Source: Chersky-840 sp963794615 (GTDB lineage Bacteria; Actinomycetota; Acidimicrobiia; Acidimicrobiales; UBA8190). From it: a DNA stretch of 64,000 bases. This document shows, one piece after another, positions 25,888 through 38,780 of this stretch. Numbering within the stretch: position 1 is the first letter of the stretch; the number at the start of each line of letters is the position of its first letter. The notes under the pieces were generated by a model that was given only the letters and a program-made list of their open reading frames with translations, searched no databases and had not been told where the DNA came from. The stretch spans positions 1-64,000 of the forward strand of contig CAWCEP010000015.1 of NCBI GenBank assembly GCA_963794615.1. The letters run 5' to 3'. The position numbers and the translations under genes were made by a program.

Positions 25888-25938
25888 TACGGAGTCGGTG
25901 CGGATACGGGAGTCGGTGCGGTACCGGAGATCGGTGCT
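25888..25938. repeat. Three 17-bp tandem repeats
   Basis: Three adjacent 17-base units, starting tacggagtcggtgcgga, then tacgggagtcggtgcgg and taccggagatcggtgct. They fill the gap between the LLM gene and the SDR gene and run into the SDR stop codon. The period is exactly 17 although the units differ at a few bases. Similar period-16/17 arrays with a TCGGTG core occur at other gene ends in this window. Confidence 0.7.
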
Positions 25939-26842
25939 CAGGCGTTGGGCTTCTCGCCCGACGCGGCCGCCTTCCGGATCTGGTCGAGACGGTCGATGAG
26001 CCCCATCCGCTCCTGACCCACCTCGTCGAACCGGGCCGCGATCTGCTCGGGCGTCCAGCGGCCCTCGACGGTCATCGAGCGCAGCTCGACGGGCTGGTTC
26101 CACACCGCGATGCGTCCCCCCACCGCCGTGTAGACCTGGCCGGTCACGTCCTGGGCCGCATCCGACAGCAGGAACACCACCAGGGGGGCGACGTCCTCGG
26201 GATCGCCCATCTCGGCCAGCTCGGACGGGACGTTCGCCGACATCCGGGTACGGGCCACCGGCGCGACGGCGTTGGCGCGGACGCCGTAGCGGTGCAGTCC
26301 GACCGCGGCGGACCGCACCAGCGACACGATCCCGCCCTTGGCGGCCGAGTAGTTGGCCTGGGCCACGCTGCCGGCGATAGGCGCCCGAGGTGAACCCGAC
26401 GAGCGACCCCGACTCCTGCTTGCGCATGATCGCCGCCGCGTGGCGGAACACGGTGAAGTGGCCCTTGAGGTGGGTGGCGATCACGGCGTCCCACTCGTCC
26501 TCGGACATGTTGAAGAGCATCCGCTCCCGGAGGATGCCGGCCACGGCCACCACACCGTCGATCCGGCCCCACCGCTCGACGGCGGTGTTCACGATGCGCT
26601 CGCCCCCGGCCATGGTGCTCACGTCCTGGGCGACCGCCACCGCTTCGCCGCCGGCGCTCTCGATCTCCTTCACGACGGCCTCGGCGACCTCGCTGGTGGG
26701 GTCCTCCCCGGCCAGGCCCACCCCGATGTCGGCCACGACGACCTTGGCGCCCTCGGCCGCGCACGCCAGCGCGCAGGCCCGGCCGATGCCGCCCCCCGCC
26801 GCCCGTGATCACGACCGCCTTGTTCTCGAGGTACCCAGCCAC
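25938..26842 (-). pseudogene. HSD-type short-chain dehydrogenase, two frameshifts
   Basis: A roughly 300-residue SDR from GTG 26842 (MAGYLENKAVVITGGGG). The frame first breaks in a run of six C at 26792-26797; dropping one base restores GGGGGIGRACALA and VVVADIG. A second break near 26375-26390 restores AQANYSAAKGG, the catalytic Tyr-x3-Lys. The rest is intact, including VAGIL, SEDEWDAVIATHLKGHF, a Ser in VGFTSGA, NAVAPVARTRM and a C-terminal tail ending SGEKPNA. The tail after VYTAVGG marks the multifunctional-beta-oxidation/17-beta-HSD type found in actinobacterial sterol loci. Both breaks look like sequencing errors, since each lies in or beside a G/C run and no other damage is seen. Confidence 0.75.
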
Positions 26843-26976
26843 GTCGCCTGCCGCTCCTCGTCTCGCGGGTACGAAATCTGACGGGATGTTAGACGGCGGG
26901 GCCGTCGACCCCCCAGCCGACGCCGAGCACCAGGGTGACGCCTGTGTCAGGATTTCGACCGAGCAGGAGGGGGACG

Positions 26977-28146
26977 ATGACCCAGGTCAACGAGCACATC
27001 GAGTTCGACACGTCCGACGTCGACCGCCACATCGGCAAGCCCGTGGGCGGCGGCCAACTGAAAGAGCCCGTGACCGTCACCGACATCCGGCGGTGGGTCC
27101 AGGCCATGCAGTACCCGAACCCGCTCCACTTCGACGACGACGTCGCCGCCGCCAGCGTGTTCGGGCGGATCGTCGCCCCCCAGTCCTTCACCATCTGCTG
27201 CGACGTCGGCCACGGGGCCGGCCCCGCCATCGTGGGGAACATCCCCGGCACCCACATGATCTTCGGCGGCGACGAGTGGTGGTTCGCCGGGCCCCGGATC
27301 TACCCCGGTGACCTCCTGCGCATGAAGCGGCGCTTCGTCGACTACAAGGTGTCGGAGACCAAGTTCGCCGGCCCCACCATGTTCAGCCGGGGCGAGACCC
27401 TCTACACCAACCAGCGGGGCGAGCGCGTCGCCAAGCAGTGGTCGACGGCGGTGCGGTACCGCGCCGACGTGGCCCGGGATCGTGGCTTCTTCGAGCAGGC
27501 CGCGCCGCTGCCGACATGGACCGAGGAGCGGCTGGCCGCCATCGAGACCCAGCGCACGGACGTGGATCCGCAGCCGGGCCGGCGCCGAGAGCCCCACCCT
27601 CGACGGTCGTCGAAGTGGGCCAGAGCCTCCTCACGCGCCCCATCGGCCCCCACTCGCTGCCCAGCCTGGCCTCGGAGTGGCGCGGCTACACCTTCACCGT
27701 GTGGGGCTCGACCTACCACGAGGGTGCCGACCACCTGAGCGAGGCGGGTTGGCTCGACGAGATGGACCGCGACCTCGTCGGCGCCCAGGAGGACCCCGAG
27801 CTCGCCGACGGCCTCTACCACGGGCCGTCGCGGGGCCACACCGACGAGGAGCACGCCCGGCTCATCGGCATGCCCCGCGGCTACGGCTACGGCGCCTCGA
27901 TGGGGGCGTGGGTCCTCGACTACGTCGCGCGCCTGGGCCGGCGACCGCGGCCTGGTGCGGCACTCGGCCGTCCAGTACCGCTTCCCCGCCTTCGACGGCG
28001 ACCTCACCCTCCTCGACGCCGAGGTGACCGACGCCCGCTACGACAAGATGCTCGGGGCCGGGCTCGTGACCCTGGAGGTGACCATGACCAACCAGGACGG
28101 GTCGGTGATGGCGAAGGGGCCGGTGGAGGTCGAGCTGCCGGCCTAG
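26977..28146 (+). pseudogene. MaoC/FAS1-like double-hotdog acyl dehydratase, two frameshifts
   Basis: From ATG 26977, after AGGAGGGGGACG. The N-terminal half (DVDRHIGKPVGGG, VTVTDIRRWVQAMQYPNPLH, IVAPQSFTICCDVG, MIFGGDEWWFAGPRIYPGD) is a MaoC N-terminal-type hotdog domain. The frame shifts near 27555-27605 to EVGQSLLTRPIGPHSL and YTFTVWGSTYH. It shifts again near 27935-27945 to RHSAVQYRFPAFDGDLTLLD, ending GPVEVELPA. The whole (~385 residues) matches FAS1-like dehydratases that hydrate enoyl-CoA in actinobacterial lipid and steroid pathways. It is divergent from the SDR and shares its promoter region. Breaks again sit in GC-rich runs. Confidence 0.72.
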
Positions 28147-28154
28147 GCCGCGTC

Positions 28155-28174
28155 GACTCGACTCGACTCGACTC
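28155..28174. repeat. Four GACTC pentamer repeats
   Basis: GACTC repeated four times directly after the dehydratase stop, followed by a degenerate copy (ggctcg). A short slippage-prone array in a 111-base gap before the ligase gene. Confidence 0.6.
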
Positions 28175-28257
28175 GGCTCGGGCACCGGACGACATTTCCG
28201 TGGTCCTCTTCCGGGGGCCACCCCTCGACACCGAGACCCGGCATCGGCGCGCTCACC

Positions 28258-29885
28258 ATGGGCGGGCTGCTCGCCGAGGTGGCGGCCCGTCACGCGGCGC
28301 GTGAGGCGCTGTGCTTCCACCCGTCGGGTCACCACGAGTCGGGTCTCCACGAGGGCCGGTCGGGTCCGCGGCGCGACGACGCCGTGGTGCGGTGGACCTA
28401 CGCCGAGCTCGGGGCCCGGGCCTGTCGCTTCGCCAAGGCGCTGGCCGCGGCGGGCGTGGGCAAGGGCACCCGGGTGGCGCTGCTCATGGGCAACCGGCCC
28501 GAATGGGTGGAGGCCGCCTTCGGCGTGGCGCTGGCGGGCGGCGGTGCTCGTGCCGGTGAACACGCTCTTCGAAGCCGCCCGAGATCGAGCACGTGCTGCG
28601 CCACTCCGACAGCTGCCGTGCTCGTCTATCAGGAGCGCCTCGGCCAGCCACCGCTACCACGACCAGGTCCGGGCCATGGCGCCCGGCCTCCCCTACCTCA
28701 CCACGCTGGCGTGTCTGGGGACGGGCTCCTACGACGAGTTCCTCGCGGCCGGCGACGCCGTCGACGACGACGTGGCCCGAGCGCCGGGCCGCGGCGGTGT
28801 CGCCCTACGACGACGCCCTCGTCGTCTACACGTCGGGGTCGACGGGCAAGCCCAAGGGCGTCCTCCACGCCCAGCGGGCCGCCGCCCTCCAGAGCTGGCG
28901 CTTCGCCCAGCATCTCTGCCTCGACCCCACCCTGCCGGGTGTGGAGCGCCTTCCCCTTCTTCTGGACGGCGGGCTACTGCATGGTGATGGGCGGCGACCC
29001 TGGCGGCCGGGCGCCTGCCTCGTGCTCCAGGAGCTCTTCGAGCCCGGCGACGCCCTGGCGCTGCTCGAGTCCGAGCGCGTCACCTACCCCCACGCCTGGC
29101 CCCATCAGCTCGCCGCCCTCGAGAGCCACCCCGACTGGCGCCACGGCCGACCTCTCGTCGGTGGACCACGTCGACTCCTTCACGAGCTTCGGCCGGCACC
29201 CCACGGTGAAGGTCGACGACTCCTGGAGCCCCCGCGCCGCCTACGGCCTCACCGAGACCTTCACCATCATCAGCTCGCTGCCCGCCGACACCCCCGCCGC
29301 CGTGCGCGAGGGGCACGAGGGGACGATCCTCCCCGGCAACGTGGTCCGCATCGTCGACGCCCGCACCGGCGAGGAGCAACCGGCCGACGTGGTCCGGGCG
29401 AGATCCGGGTCAAGGGGCCGACCCTCATGAAGGGGTACGTGAAGGTCGCCCCCGAGGACGTCTTCGACGACGACGGCTTCTTCGCCACCGGCGACGCCGG
29501 GTTCGTCGACGACGAGGGCCGGCTCCACTGGGTGGGGCGCACCTCGGACCTCATCAAGACCGGCGGCGCCAACGTCTCACCCGTCGAGATCGACAACGAG
29601 CTGCTCCGCCATCCCGGCCTGCACAGCGCCTTGGCGGTGGGCGTGCCCCATCCCACCCTGGGCGAGATCGTGGTGGTGTGCGCCGTGGCCCAGCCCGGCT
29701 GCGACGTCGACGAGGACGGCGTGCGCGCCTTCCTCCGCGGCCGGTTGGCGTCCTACAAGCTGCCCCGCCGGGTCCTGTTCTTCGCCGAGGACGAGCTCAC
29801 CCTCACCGGGAACGCCAAGATCCGCGCCGACGAGCTCCGCAAGCTCGCCATCGAGCGGCTTGCCCGGAGCGAGAACGCGTTCTAG
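28258..29885 (+). pseudogene. AMP-forming acyl-CoA ligase, about nine frameshifts
   Basis: Segments of a class I adenylate-forming enzyme follow each other in order but in changing frames. They include WTYAELGARACRFAKALA, VALLMGNRPEWVEAAF, VLVPVNTLF (shifted near 28545), PPEIEHVLRHSDS (28572), AVLVYQERL (28607), YTSGSTGKPKGV (P-loop, near 28830) and FPFFWTAGYCMVMGG (28945). Then come YGLTETFTIISSLPAD, GEIRVKGPTLMKGYVK (29395), GRTSDLIKTGGANVSP and the C-terminal catalytic Lys in LTGNAKIRADEL. There are no nonsense codons apart from the shifts, and the motifs are intact. The substrate is unknown; the neighbours favour a steroid- or fatty-type acid. Confidence 0.7.
29871..29884. promoter_or_regulatory. 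KstR-type palindrome AGAACGCGTTCT
   Basis: GAGAACGCGTTCTA at the very end of the ligase gene, overlapping its stop, contains the perfect palindrome AGAACGCGTTCT. It fits the KstR consensus TnnAACnnGTTnnA except for the first base. It lies about 185 bases upstream of the next ligase gene. Binding is inferred from the known TetR-family KstR motif; coding constraint may explain part of it. Confidence 0.35.
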
Positions 29886-30012
29886 TCTCGGGTCGGTCCC
29901 CGCGTCGCTGATGGGGGCAGATGGGATGTCCCGGGTGGGATCGCCCAGCCGGGCTCGGGATGGCGCACCGGGTGATCGCAAACGCTCCAACAGCGGGTCG
30001 ATCGCCACCTGC

Positions 30013-30052
30013 GCAGCACCGCAGCACCGCAGCACCGCAGCACCGCAGCGCC
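30013..30052. repeat. Five 8-bp tandem repeats (GCAGCACC)
   Basis: GCAGCACC occurs four times exactly and once as GCAGCGCC, directly before the start region of the downstream ligase (ATG 30068). Copy-number change would alter the spacing between any upstream control site and the start codon. Confidence 0.65.
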
Positions 30053-30067
30053 GAGTGAGGAGCGAAG

Positions 30068-31621
30068 ATGACCGACTTCGGATTCTGGGCCATGGCGGAG
30101 GAGGAGCCGGGCCACCTGGCGCTGGTGGCCCCCGACGGCACCGAGCTCAAGGCGGGCGAGCTGCTGGGTCGCGCCAACCAGGTCGTCCACGCCCTGCGCG
30201 ATGCTCGGGCTCAGCAAGGGCGACACCATCGCCTTCGTGCTGCCCAACAGCGCCGAGGTGTTCGAGATCTATCTCGCCGCCATGCAGGCCGGGTGGTACA
30301 TCGTGCCCATCAACCACCACCTGGTGGCGCCCGAGATCGCCTACATCCTGAAGGACTCCGGGGCTCAGGTCTTCATCGGCCACGAGCGCTTCGCCGGAGA
30401 TCTGCCTCGATGCGGCCGAAGAGGCCGAGATCCCCGCGTCACGCTGCCTGGCCGTCGGTGACATCCCCGGCTTCGCCTCCTACGCCCAGCTCCGCGACAA
30501 CCAGAAGACCGACCGGCCCGACGACCGCAGCCTGGGCGACACCATGAACTACACCTCGGGGACGACCGGCAACCCCAAGGGCGTGCGCCGCGCCCTGACC
30601 GGCGCTGACCCCGACGAGATGGCCATCGCCCTGGCCGGGATCCTGCTGCTGTTCGGTATCAACCCTCGCGACGACAACGTCCACATCGTGGGCTCGCCGC
30701 TCTACCACACCGCCGTGCTCCGGTTCTCGGGCGCGGCCATCCACATGGGCCACACCGTGGTGCTCATGGACAAGTGGAGCGCCGAGGGGATGCTCGAGCT
30801 CATCGAGCGGTACCGGGTGACCCACTCGCACATGGTCCCCACCCAATTCCACCGGCTCCTCGCCCTCCCCGACGACGTCCGGCACAAGTACGACCTCTCG
30901 TCGTTGCGGCACATGATCCACGCCGCCGCCCCGTGCCCGGTCGACACCAAGTACGCCATGATCGAGTGGTGGGGCCCGGTGATCGACGAGTACTACGCGG
31001 CATCGGAAGGCGGCGGCACCATCGTCACCACCGAGGAATGGCTCACCAAGCCGGGGACGGTGGGCAAGCCCTGGCCGATCTCGGAGATCGCCATCTTCGA
31101 CGACGACGAGAACCGGCTCGAGGCGAACCAGATCGGGACCGTGTACATGGCCATGGGGTCGGCCGACTTCGAGTACCACGGCGACAAGGAGAAGACCCGG
31201 AAGAACCGGATCGGCAAGTTCTTCACCGTCGGTGACGTCGGCTATCTCGACGACGACGGGTTCCTCTTCCTGCGGGACCGCAAGACCGACATGATCATCT
31301 CCGGGGGCGCCAACATCTACCCGGCCGAGATCGAGAGCGTCCTGCTGGGCCATCCCAAGGTCGTCGACGCGGCGGTGTTCGGGATCCCGCACGACGACTG
31401 GGGCGAGGAGGTGAAGGCGGTCGATCCAGCCCGTCGACGGCGTGGAAGGCTCGCCCGAGCTCGAGGCGGAGATCCTGGGGTGGTGCGAGGGACGGCTGGC
31501 GAAGTTCAAGACGCCCAAGACCATCGACTTCACCGACGACATGCCACGGGATCCCAACGGCAAGCTCTACAAGCGCAAGCTCCGTGATCCCTACTGGGAA
31601 GGGCGCGAGCGGGCCATCTGA
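30068..31621 (+). pseudogene. AMP-forming acyl-CoA synthetase, three frameshifts
   Basis: From ATG 30068 with GAGGAGCGAAG upstream. It starts MTDFGFWAMAEEEPGHLALV and shifts near 30195-30202 to MLGLSKGDTIAFVLPNSAEV. It shifts near 30400 to a frame that carries the P-loop NYTSGTTGNPKGVRR, the PLYHTAVLRFSGA segment, EYYAASEGGGTIV, GDVGYLDDDGFLFLRDRKTD and GGANIYPAEIES. It shifts once more near 31420 to reach PRDPNGKLYKRKLRDPYW, with the catalytic Lys, and the stop at 31621. The total is about 515 residues, a normal length. It is an acyl-CoA ligase of the FadD type; the substrate is not determinable. All breaks are single-base and the protein is otherwise well preserved. Confidence 0.75.
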
Positions 31622-31627
31622 GCGGCT

Positions 31628-31657
31628 CGATTGTCCCGGCCGACGGGGCGACGATCG
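31628..31657. terminator. Possible terminator hairpin between convergent genes
   Basis: An eight-pair stem (cgattgtc with gacgatcg, one G-U pair) around a GC-rich loop, placed seven bases after the ligase stop and eight before the stop of the convergent histidine kinase. No T tract. Position is the main support. Confidence 0.35.
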
Positions 31658-31664
31658 GCTGCGG

Positions 31665-34388
31665 TCAGCTACCCCGGGCCGCCCGCACGGCGTCGACCAG
31701 CGACAGCAGCCCGCGCACGTCGATGGGCTTGGCCAGGAACCCCATGACGCCGCGGCCGAGGAGCTGGCGCACGTGCTGCGGAAGAGCATCGGCACCGATG
31801 ACCGCCACGGGGATGTCGGCGGTGGCCGGGTCCTCGGCCAGGCGGTCGAGGACGATGTCCCCGGTCATGTCGGGAAGGTAGAGATCGAGCAGGATCATGT
31901 CGGGGACGTGCTCGCGGGCGAGGTCCACGCCGAGCCCGCCCTGCATGGCCGCGAGGACCTCGGTCCCGGGACGCCGCGACAAGACCCGCTCGACGAGATC
32001 GAGGGTGGTGAGGTTGTTCTCGACCAGCAGAACCCGGAACACCGGGCCCGCGCCGGGTGTCGCACCCATGTCTGCGCCGGCGTCGCGTCCCACGTCGGAC
32101 GATCCGGATCGGGTCACCTCGGGCGTCCCTGGTTCGCCGAGCGGGCCGGCCTCCTCGGTCGTCCCGTTGGCCCCGGTGCGCTCGACCACCGGTGGCACCT
32201 CGACCGCGTCGGTCTCGATGGCCCCGACGGCCATGCCGGGGCGGCCGCTCCCCTCCAGGGTGGCACCGTCGAGAGCGGCGGCGACCCCGAAGCCCAAGTC
32301 GGCCGTGACGAGGGCGGCCTCGGGGGGAAGCTCGACCACGAAGGTGGTCCCCGCGCCGGCCGCCGACTCGAAACGGAGCTCGCCGCCCATCCGCTCGCAC
32401 AGGTGCTGGGACAACGCCAGCCCCACGCCGGTCCCCTCGATCCCGGTCTGCTCGAGCCCGAGACGATCGAAGGGCACGAAGACGCGGTCGTAGTCCTCGG
32501 CGCGGATCCCCCTCCCCGTGTCGGCGACGGCCACGAGGACCCGCCCCGACGGTCCCGGCTCGCAGTTGACGTCGACACGCCCGCCCGGCTTGTTGTACTT
32601 CACGGCGTTGGACAGCAGGTTGAGCAGGACCTGCATCAGCCGCTGCCGGTCGGCCGTGACGACATACCCGTCACGGGGATCCACCAAGGAGCGGATGACC
32701 ACTTCGGCGCGTGCCGCCATCGGGTTCGTCAGTTCGAGGGCCTCGGAGACGATCTCGGCCACCACCACGGGCGCCAGCGTCAGCTCGAGATACCCCGACT
32801 CGATCCGGGCGATGTCGAGCACCTCGTCGATGAGGTCGAGAAGGTGCCGGCCGGCCCGCAAGATGTGGTCCACGGCGTCGACCTGCTGGCCCGGGATGTC
32901 GTCCATCTGCAGCAGCTGCGCGAACCCGAGGATGGAGTTCAGGGGGGTGCGCAGCTCGTGGCTCATGCGGGACAGAAAGTCGCTCTTGGCCTTGCTGGCC
33001 TTCTCGGCCGACTCGCGCGATGTCTGGAGGCGCTGCTCGGACTCGAGCTTGTCGGAGATGTCGCGCGACACCACGACGGCGCCGGCGAAGTGGCCCTCGC
33101 CGTCGAGGACGGCCTGGGCGCGCGAATCGACGGTGACCCAGTGGCCGTCGGCATGGCGGGCCCGGTAGCGCAGGTGCAGGTGGGAGACGGCGCCCGTCAC
33201 CATCCGGATGAACAACGACGCCACATCATCGAAATCGTCGGGGTGGACGAAGTCGAAGACGTCGCTGCGGGTGAACACCTCGTGGCGATGGCCGAACAGG
33301 GCGCTCTCGGCTTCGCTGATCTGGTGGATCTTGCCGGCCCGGTCCATCAGGGTGATCATGTCCGGGCTGGCCCCGATGACCGAGTCGAGCAGCCGGTCCC
33401 GGGCGGCCAGCGCCTTCTCCGCACCCCGGCGCTCGGTCGTATCCGACGCGATCCCCCCGATGGCGAACGGTGTGCCGTCTTCGTCGCGGATGACGAATCT
33501 GCTCACCATGAAGTCGCGGGGGCCGTCGACCGTGGTTCGGATCTCTTCGCTGACGAACGACACCCCGTCCTCGAGAAGCTGACGCTCGCGGTCGGTGATC
33601 GTGTCGGTGTGCTCGGGCCAGCACTCCACGGCGGTCTGCCCCACGGCCGCCTCGACGGAAAGGCCCGCGGCACGCGCCGAACTCGTCGTTGACGAGAAGG
33701 TAGTGACCCTCGAGATCCTTCACGAAGATCACCGACGGTGAGTACTGCATGATGGCGCGGAGCCGGGCCTCGCTCTCGTTCAGCGCGATCTCGTCGCGTC
33801 GTCGTTCGCTGACGTCTCGGGCCGCCCCGTAGACGCGCTTGCGGTCGAAGTCGACACGGGTGGTCCACTCGAGCCAGCGCCATTCGCCGTGGCGCGAGCA
33901 GAACCGGAGCTGCGTGAGGCCCGCCTCGCCGTTCTGGGCAAGCTGGGCCTCCGCCTCCTTGCGGGCGTCGCGGTCCTCGGGATGCACCAGGTCGTCGAGC
34001 TGGAGTCCGGTCAGCTCCTCGGTGGTGTAGCCGAGCGTCCGCTCGAACGCCGCGTTCCACCACACCAACGTCCCCTCGAAATCGGTGATGCAGAAGATCT
34101 GCGCCGACAGGTCGAGGAACGTGGTCAACCGGGTGGACGCCGTACCCGTGGTCTTCGCCATGGCGGCTTCGACCGCGACGCGCGCCCCCTCGGCCACGGC
34201 CGAGCTCGATGGTCGGCGCTCGGGGACGGGCGAGACACGGGGCGCGGCCCTGTGGGGCGTGCGGTCACCCGGGGCGGTCACCGCCGCCTCGTCGGGAGCC
34301 GGACCACGGGGGGCCGCGATGCCGGGGGCCGCGATGCCGGGTGCCGCGATGCCGGGTGCCGTGATGCCGGGTGCCGTGATGCGGGGGG

Positions 34389-34392
<4 letters not shown>
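31665..34392 (-). CDS. PAS-domain hybrid histidine kinase/response regulator (frameshift near 33678)
   Basis: GTG 34392 overlaps the upstream kinase stop by four bases. The N-terminus carries a TAPGI/AAPGI repeat. Three PAS/PAC units follow (FLDLSAQIFCITDFEGTLVW; RAIMQYSPSVIFVKDLEG; SVIGASPDMITLMDRAGK, with NEFG-type linkers), then HisKA with the phospho-His in FLSRMSHELRTPLNS. The ATPase domain has LLNLLSNAVKYN, DTGRGIRAED and GTGVGLALS, and a C-terminal receiver has LLDLYLPDM (acceptor Asp) and LAKPID. The receiver acidic pair reads EN-N instead of ED. No membrane segment, so a cytosolic sensor. One extra base near 33677-33679 splits the second PAS; removing it restores ARAAGLSVEAAVGQTAV. 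The downstream 659 residues are uninterrupted. Confidence 0.82.
34306..34380. repeat. 15-bp in-frame tandem repeats in the kinase N-terminus
   Basis: About four and a half units of gccgggtgccgtgat, encoding repeated APGIA pentapeptides. As 15 is a multiple of three, gain or loss of units would lengthen or shorten the linker without breaking the frame. Confidence 0.7.
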
Positions 34393-36803
<2,411 letters not shown>

Positions 36804-37053
36804 CTGGCGTCCTCGTGCGCTCAACCGGGCCGTCCTCACCTTGGGCCGGGATCGGGCGCCGGCCACCCCATGGGTATCGGCGCGACACCGGCTTCTGTTG
36901 AGACAGGCACCACCCACCGTGGTGGCCACGAGGCCGAACCGCCCTCGATCACCCCTGCAACGACGAACTCCCAGCTCAGCGGGCGTCTCGACCCGCACGG
37001 CTCGGGCAAGCCGCCCGGATCGCCGCCCCCCACGGCAACCGGCCTCGAGGGAG

Positions 37054-37810
37054 TCAGTCCCCGGTGAACCCCAGACGGCGGGCGTCGGCCCGCACCTGCT
37101 CGACGGCTTCGGGGGAATCGGAGTGCTCGGTCACAAAGGCCAAGAACCGCTGGGGGACGAGCTCGATGAAGATGCCCTCCGCCTCGGCGGTGAGGGTGTC
37201 CCCGTGGAACATGGCGCCGTAGGTCCGGATCTTGCGGCCCTCTCTCCCCATGAACCGGGCCTCCAGGCGAAGGGGGGTCCGCAACGGCGTGGGCTTGCGG
37301 TACTTGATGGTGAGCGTGCCGGTCATCCCCGGGTTCCCGGCCATGATGTTGGCCGCGCCCAGCATCTCGTCGAAGACCATGGCGATGACTCCGCCGTGGA
37401 CGCAGGTCGGTGGGCCCTCGTACTGGTAGTCGAAGGTCGCCGTCCCTCGCAGCTCGCCGTCGACCGCCTCGACGACGACGGGGGGCGCCACGGGATTGGC
37501 GAAGCCGATGACGGGACTCGTGGGGAAGAACTCCTGCGGGTCACCGACCGGATCGGGTTGGGCACGCAACCGGCGTCCCGGCACCGGCGCGCTCCTCGAG
37601 CCCGTCGGCGACGTCCTTGAGCGCCGCGGTGGCGTTGGTGATGTCGGCGTCGTCGATCGGGAGGCCGACCATCGCACTCGTGATCCGTCGGATCTGATGG
37701 GCCAGGTCGAAGCGGGCATCGTCCCTCGCCACGCGACCTTCGGCCGGCTCCGGAGGTCCGCCGCCGGCCGAGATGCCGAAATCGGAGACGCCGAGTTCTC
37801 GCTCTGGCAT
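37054..37810 (-). CDS. Hotdog thioesterase (PaaI-like), frameshift near 37570
   Basis: ATG 37810 overlaps the enoyl-CoA hydratase stop by one base. The N-terminal part (MPERELGVSDFGISAGG ... DVADGLEERAGAG) runs in one frame and the hotdog domain in another (RLRAQPDPVGDPQEFFP, FANPVAPPVVVEAVDGE, YEGPPTCVHGGVIAMVFDEM, LTIKYRKPTPLRTPLRLEA). The break is near 37565-37580 within a run of G and C. HGGVIAMVFDEM is the catalytic helix of the 4HBT group. It probably hydrolyses an acyl-CoA made in the same pathway as EchA19. Its length, restored, would be about 250 residues, as in similar actinobacterial proteins. Confidence 0.78.
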
Positions 37811-38610
37811 CAGCGACGCTTGTACTCGGGTGTGCGCTTCTCGGCAAAGGCTTTCTGGCCCTCTTTGGCATCTTCGGTGGCGAAGATGGGCCAGCCGATC
37901 TCGAGCTCGATCTTGAGCGCGTCGACCTCGGGGATGCCTTCGGTCTCACGCACCGACCGCTTGATCGCTTCGACCGCCAGGGGGCCGTTGCCGCAGATCA
38001 CCTCGGCGATGGTGAGTGCTTCGTCGAGAGCCTTGCCGTCGGGTACGACCCGCCCGATGAGCCCGATCTCCTTGGCCTCTTGGGCACTGACCTCCCGGGC
38101 CGTCAGCAGCAGGTCCATGGCCACGGTGAAAGGGATCTGCCGTCGGAGCCGAACCGTGGACCCCCCCAGCGGGAACAGACCACGTCGGGCCTCGAAGACA
38201 CCGAACTTCGCACTCTCCCCGGCGACCCGGATGTCGGTCGCCTGGAGGATCTCGGTCCCTCCCGCCACCGCCCATCCCTCGACCGCGGCGATGAGGGGCT
38301 TGCGCAATTGGTAGTGGCGGAGCAACGCCTTCCAGTGCAGATCGGGATCGGCTTCCTGCCGGTGGCGGTACTGCTCGGCTTCGGGCGCCGCCATGGACTT
38401 GAGGTCCATGCCCGAACAGAACGTCCCGCCCGCGCCGGTCAGCACCGCGCAGCGGATGTCGTCGTTGCTGTCGATCTCGTCCCAGGCGTCGACCATGCCC
38501 ACGAGCATGGGGAGGCTGAGGGCGTTCTTCGCCTCCGGCCGGTTCATGGTGACGATGGCGGTGGCGCCGTGTCGCTCGAAGGTCAGGTTCTCGGTGCCGG
38601 GACTGGGCAT
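37810..38610 (-). CDS. echA19: EchA19-like enoyl-CoA hydratase
   Basis: A 266-residue crotonase-fold protein. Landmarks are IVTMNRPEAKNALS, RCAVLTGAGGTFCSGMDL (oxyanion hole), KPLIAAVEGWAVAGGTEIL (catalytic region), DIRVAGESAKFGVFEARRGL, GGSTVRLRRQIPF, EAKEIGLIGRVVPDG, DAKEGQKAFAEKR. The pattern is very close to mycobacterial EchA19 (Rv3516 as recalled), which hydrates enoyl-CoAs during cholesterol side-chain removal. It is coupled to the downstream thioesterase, and a degenerate KstR-like site lies about 100 bases upstream. Confidence 0.9.
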   Translation of the reverse strand: MPSPGTENLTFERHGATAIVTMNRPEAKNALSLPMLVGMVDAWDEIDSNDDIRCAVLTGAGGTFCSGMDLKSMAAPEAEQYRHRQEADPDLHWKALLRHYQLRKPLIAAVEGWAVAGGTEILQATDIRVAGESAKFGVFEARRGLFPLGGSTVRLRRQIPFTVAMDLLLTAREVSAQEAKEIGLIGRVVPDGKALDEALTIAEVICGNGPLAVEAIKRSVRETEGIPEVDALKIELEIGWPIFATEDAKEGQKAFAEKRTPEYKRR

Positions 38611-38711
38611 GGCCTCTCCTTGCCGTTCTTCACGGATCGTCCGCCGACTGGGCTGGAGGGGTGCCCCGCGCTCTGGGCTCCTCCCCCGCCGACGACGGGA
38701 CCCCCCGACAT

Positions 38712-38725
38712 TAGAACGGATTCCA
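38712..38725. promoter_or_regulatory. Degenerate KstR-like site upstream of echA19
   Basis: TAGAACGGATTCCA matches TnnAACnnGTTnnA except that the fourth-from-centre G is A, and it is followed by GTTC as in extended KstR sites. It lies 102 bases before the echA19 start. Weaker than the site at 45840-45853, so binding is uncertain. Confidence 0.35.
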
Positions 38726-38780
38726 GTTCCCGAGGCAGCCCACCGGCAGGACCAGGGACGCGACCACCCGATGGATCAGG

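Noticed and set aside
26935..27738. Continuous 267-codon reading of the dehydratase gene
   Set aside because: Its last ~70 residues are low-complexity Arg/Ala/Pro, while the adjoining frame carries the conserved second hotdog domain, so the frame is shifted there.
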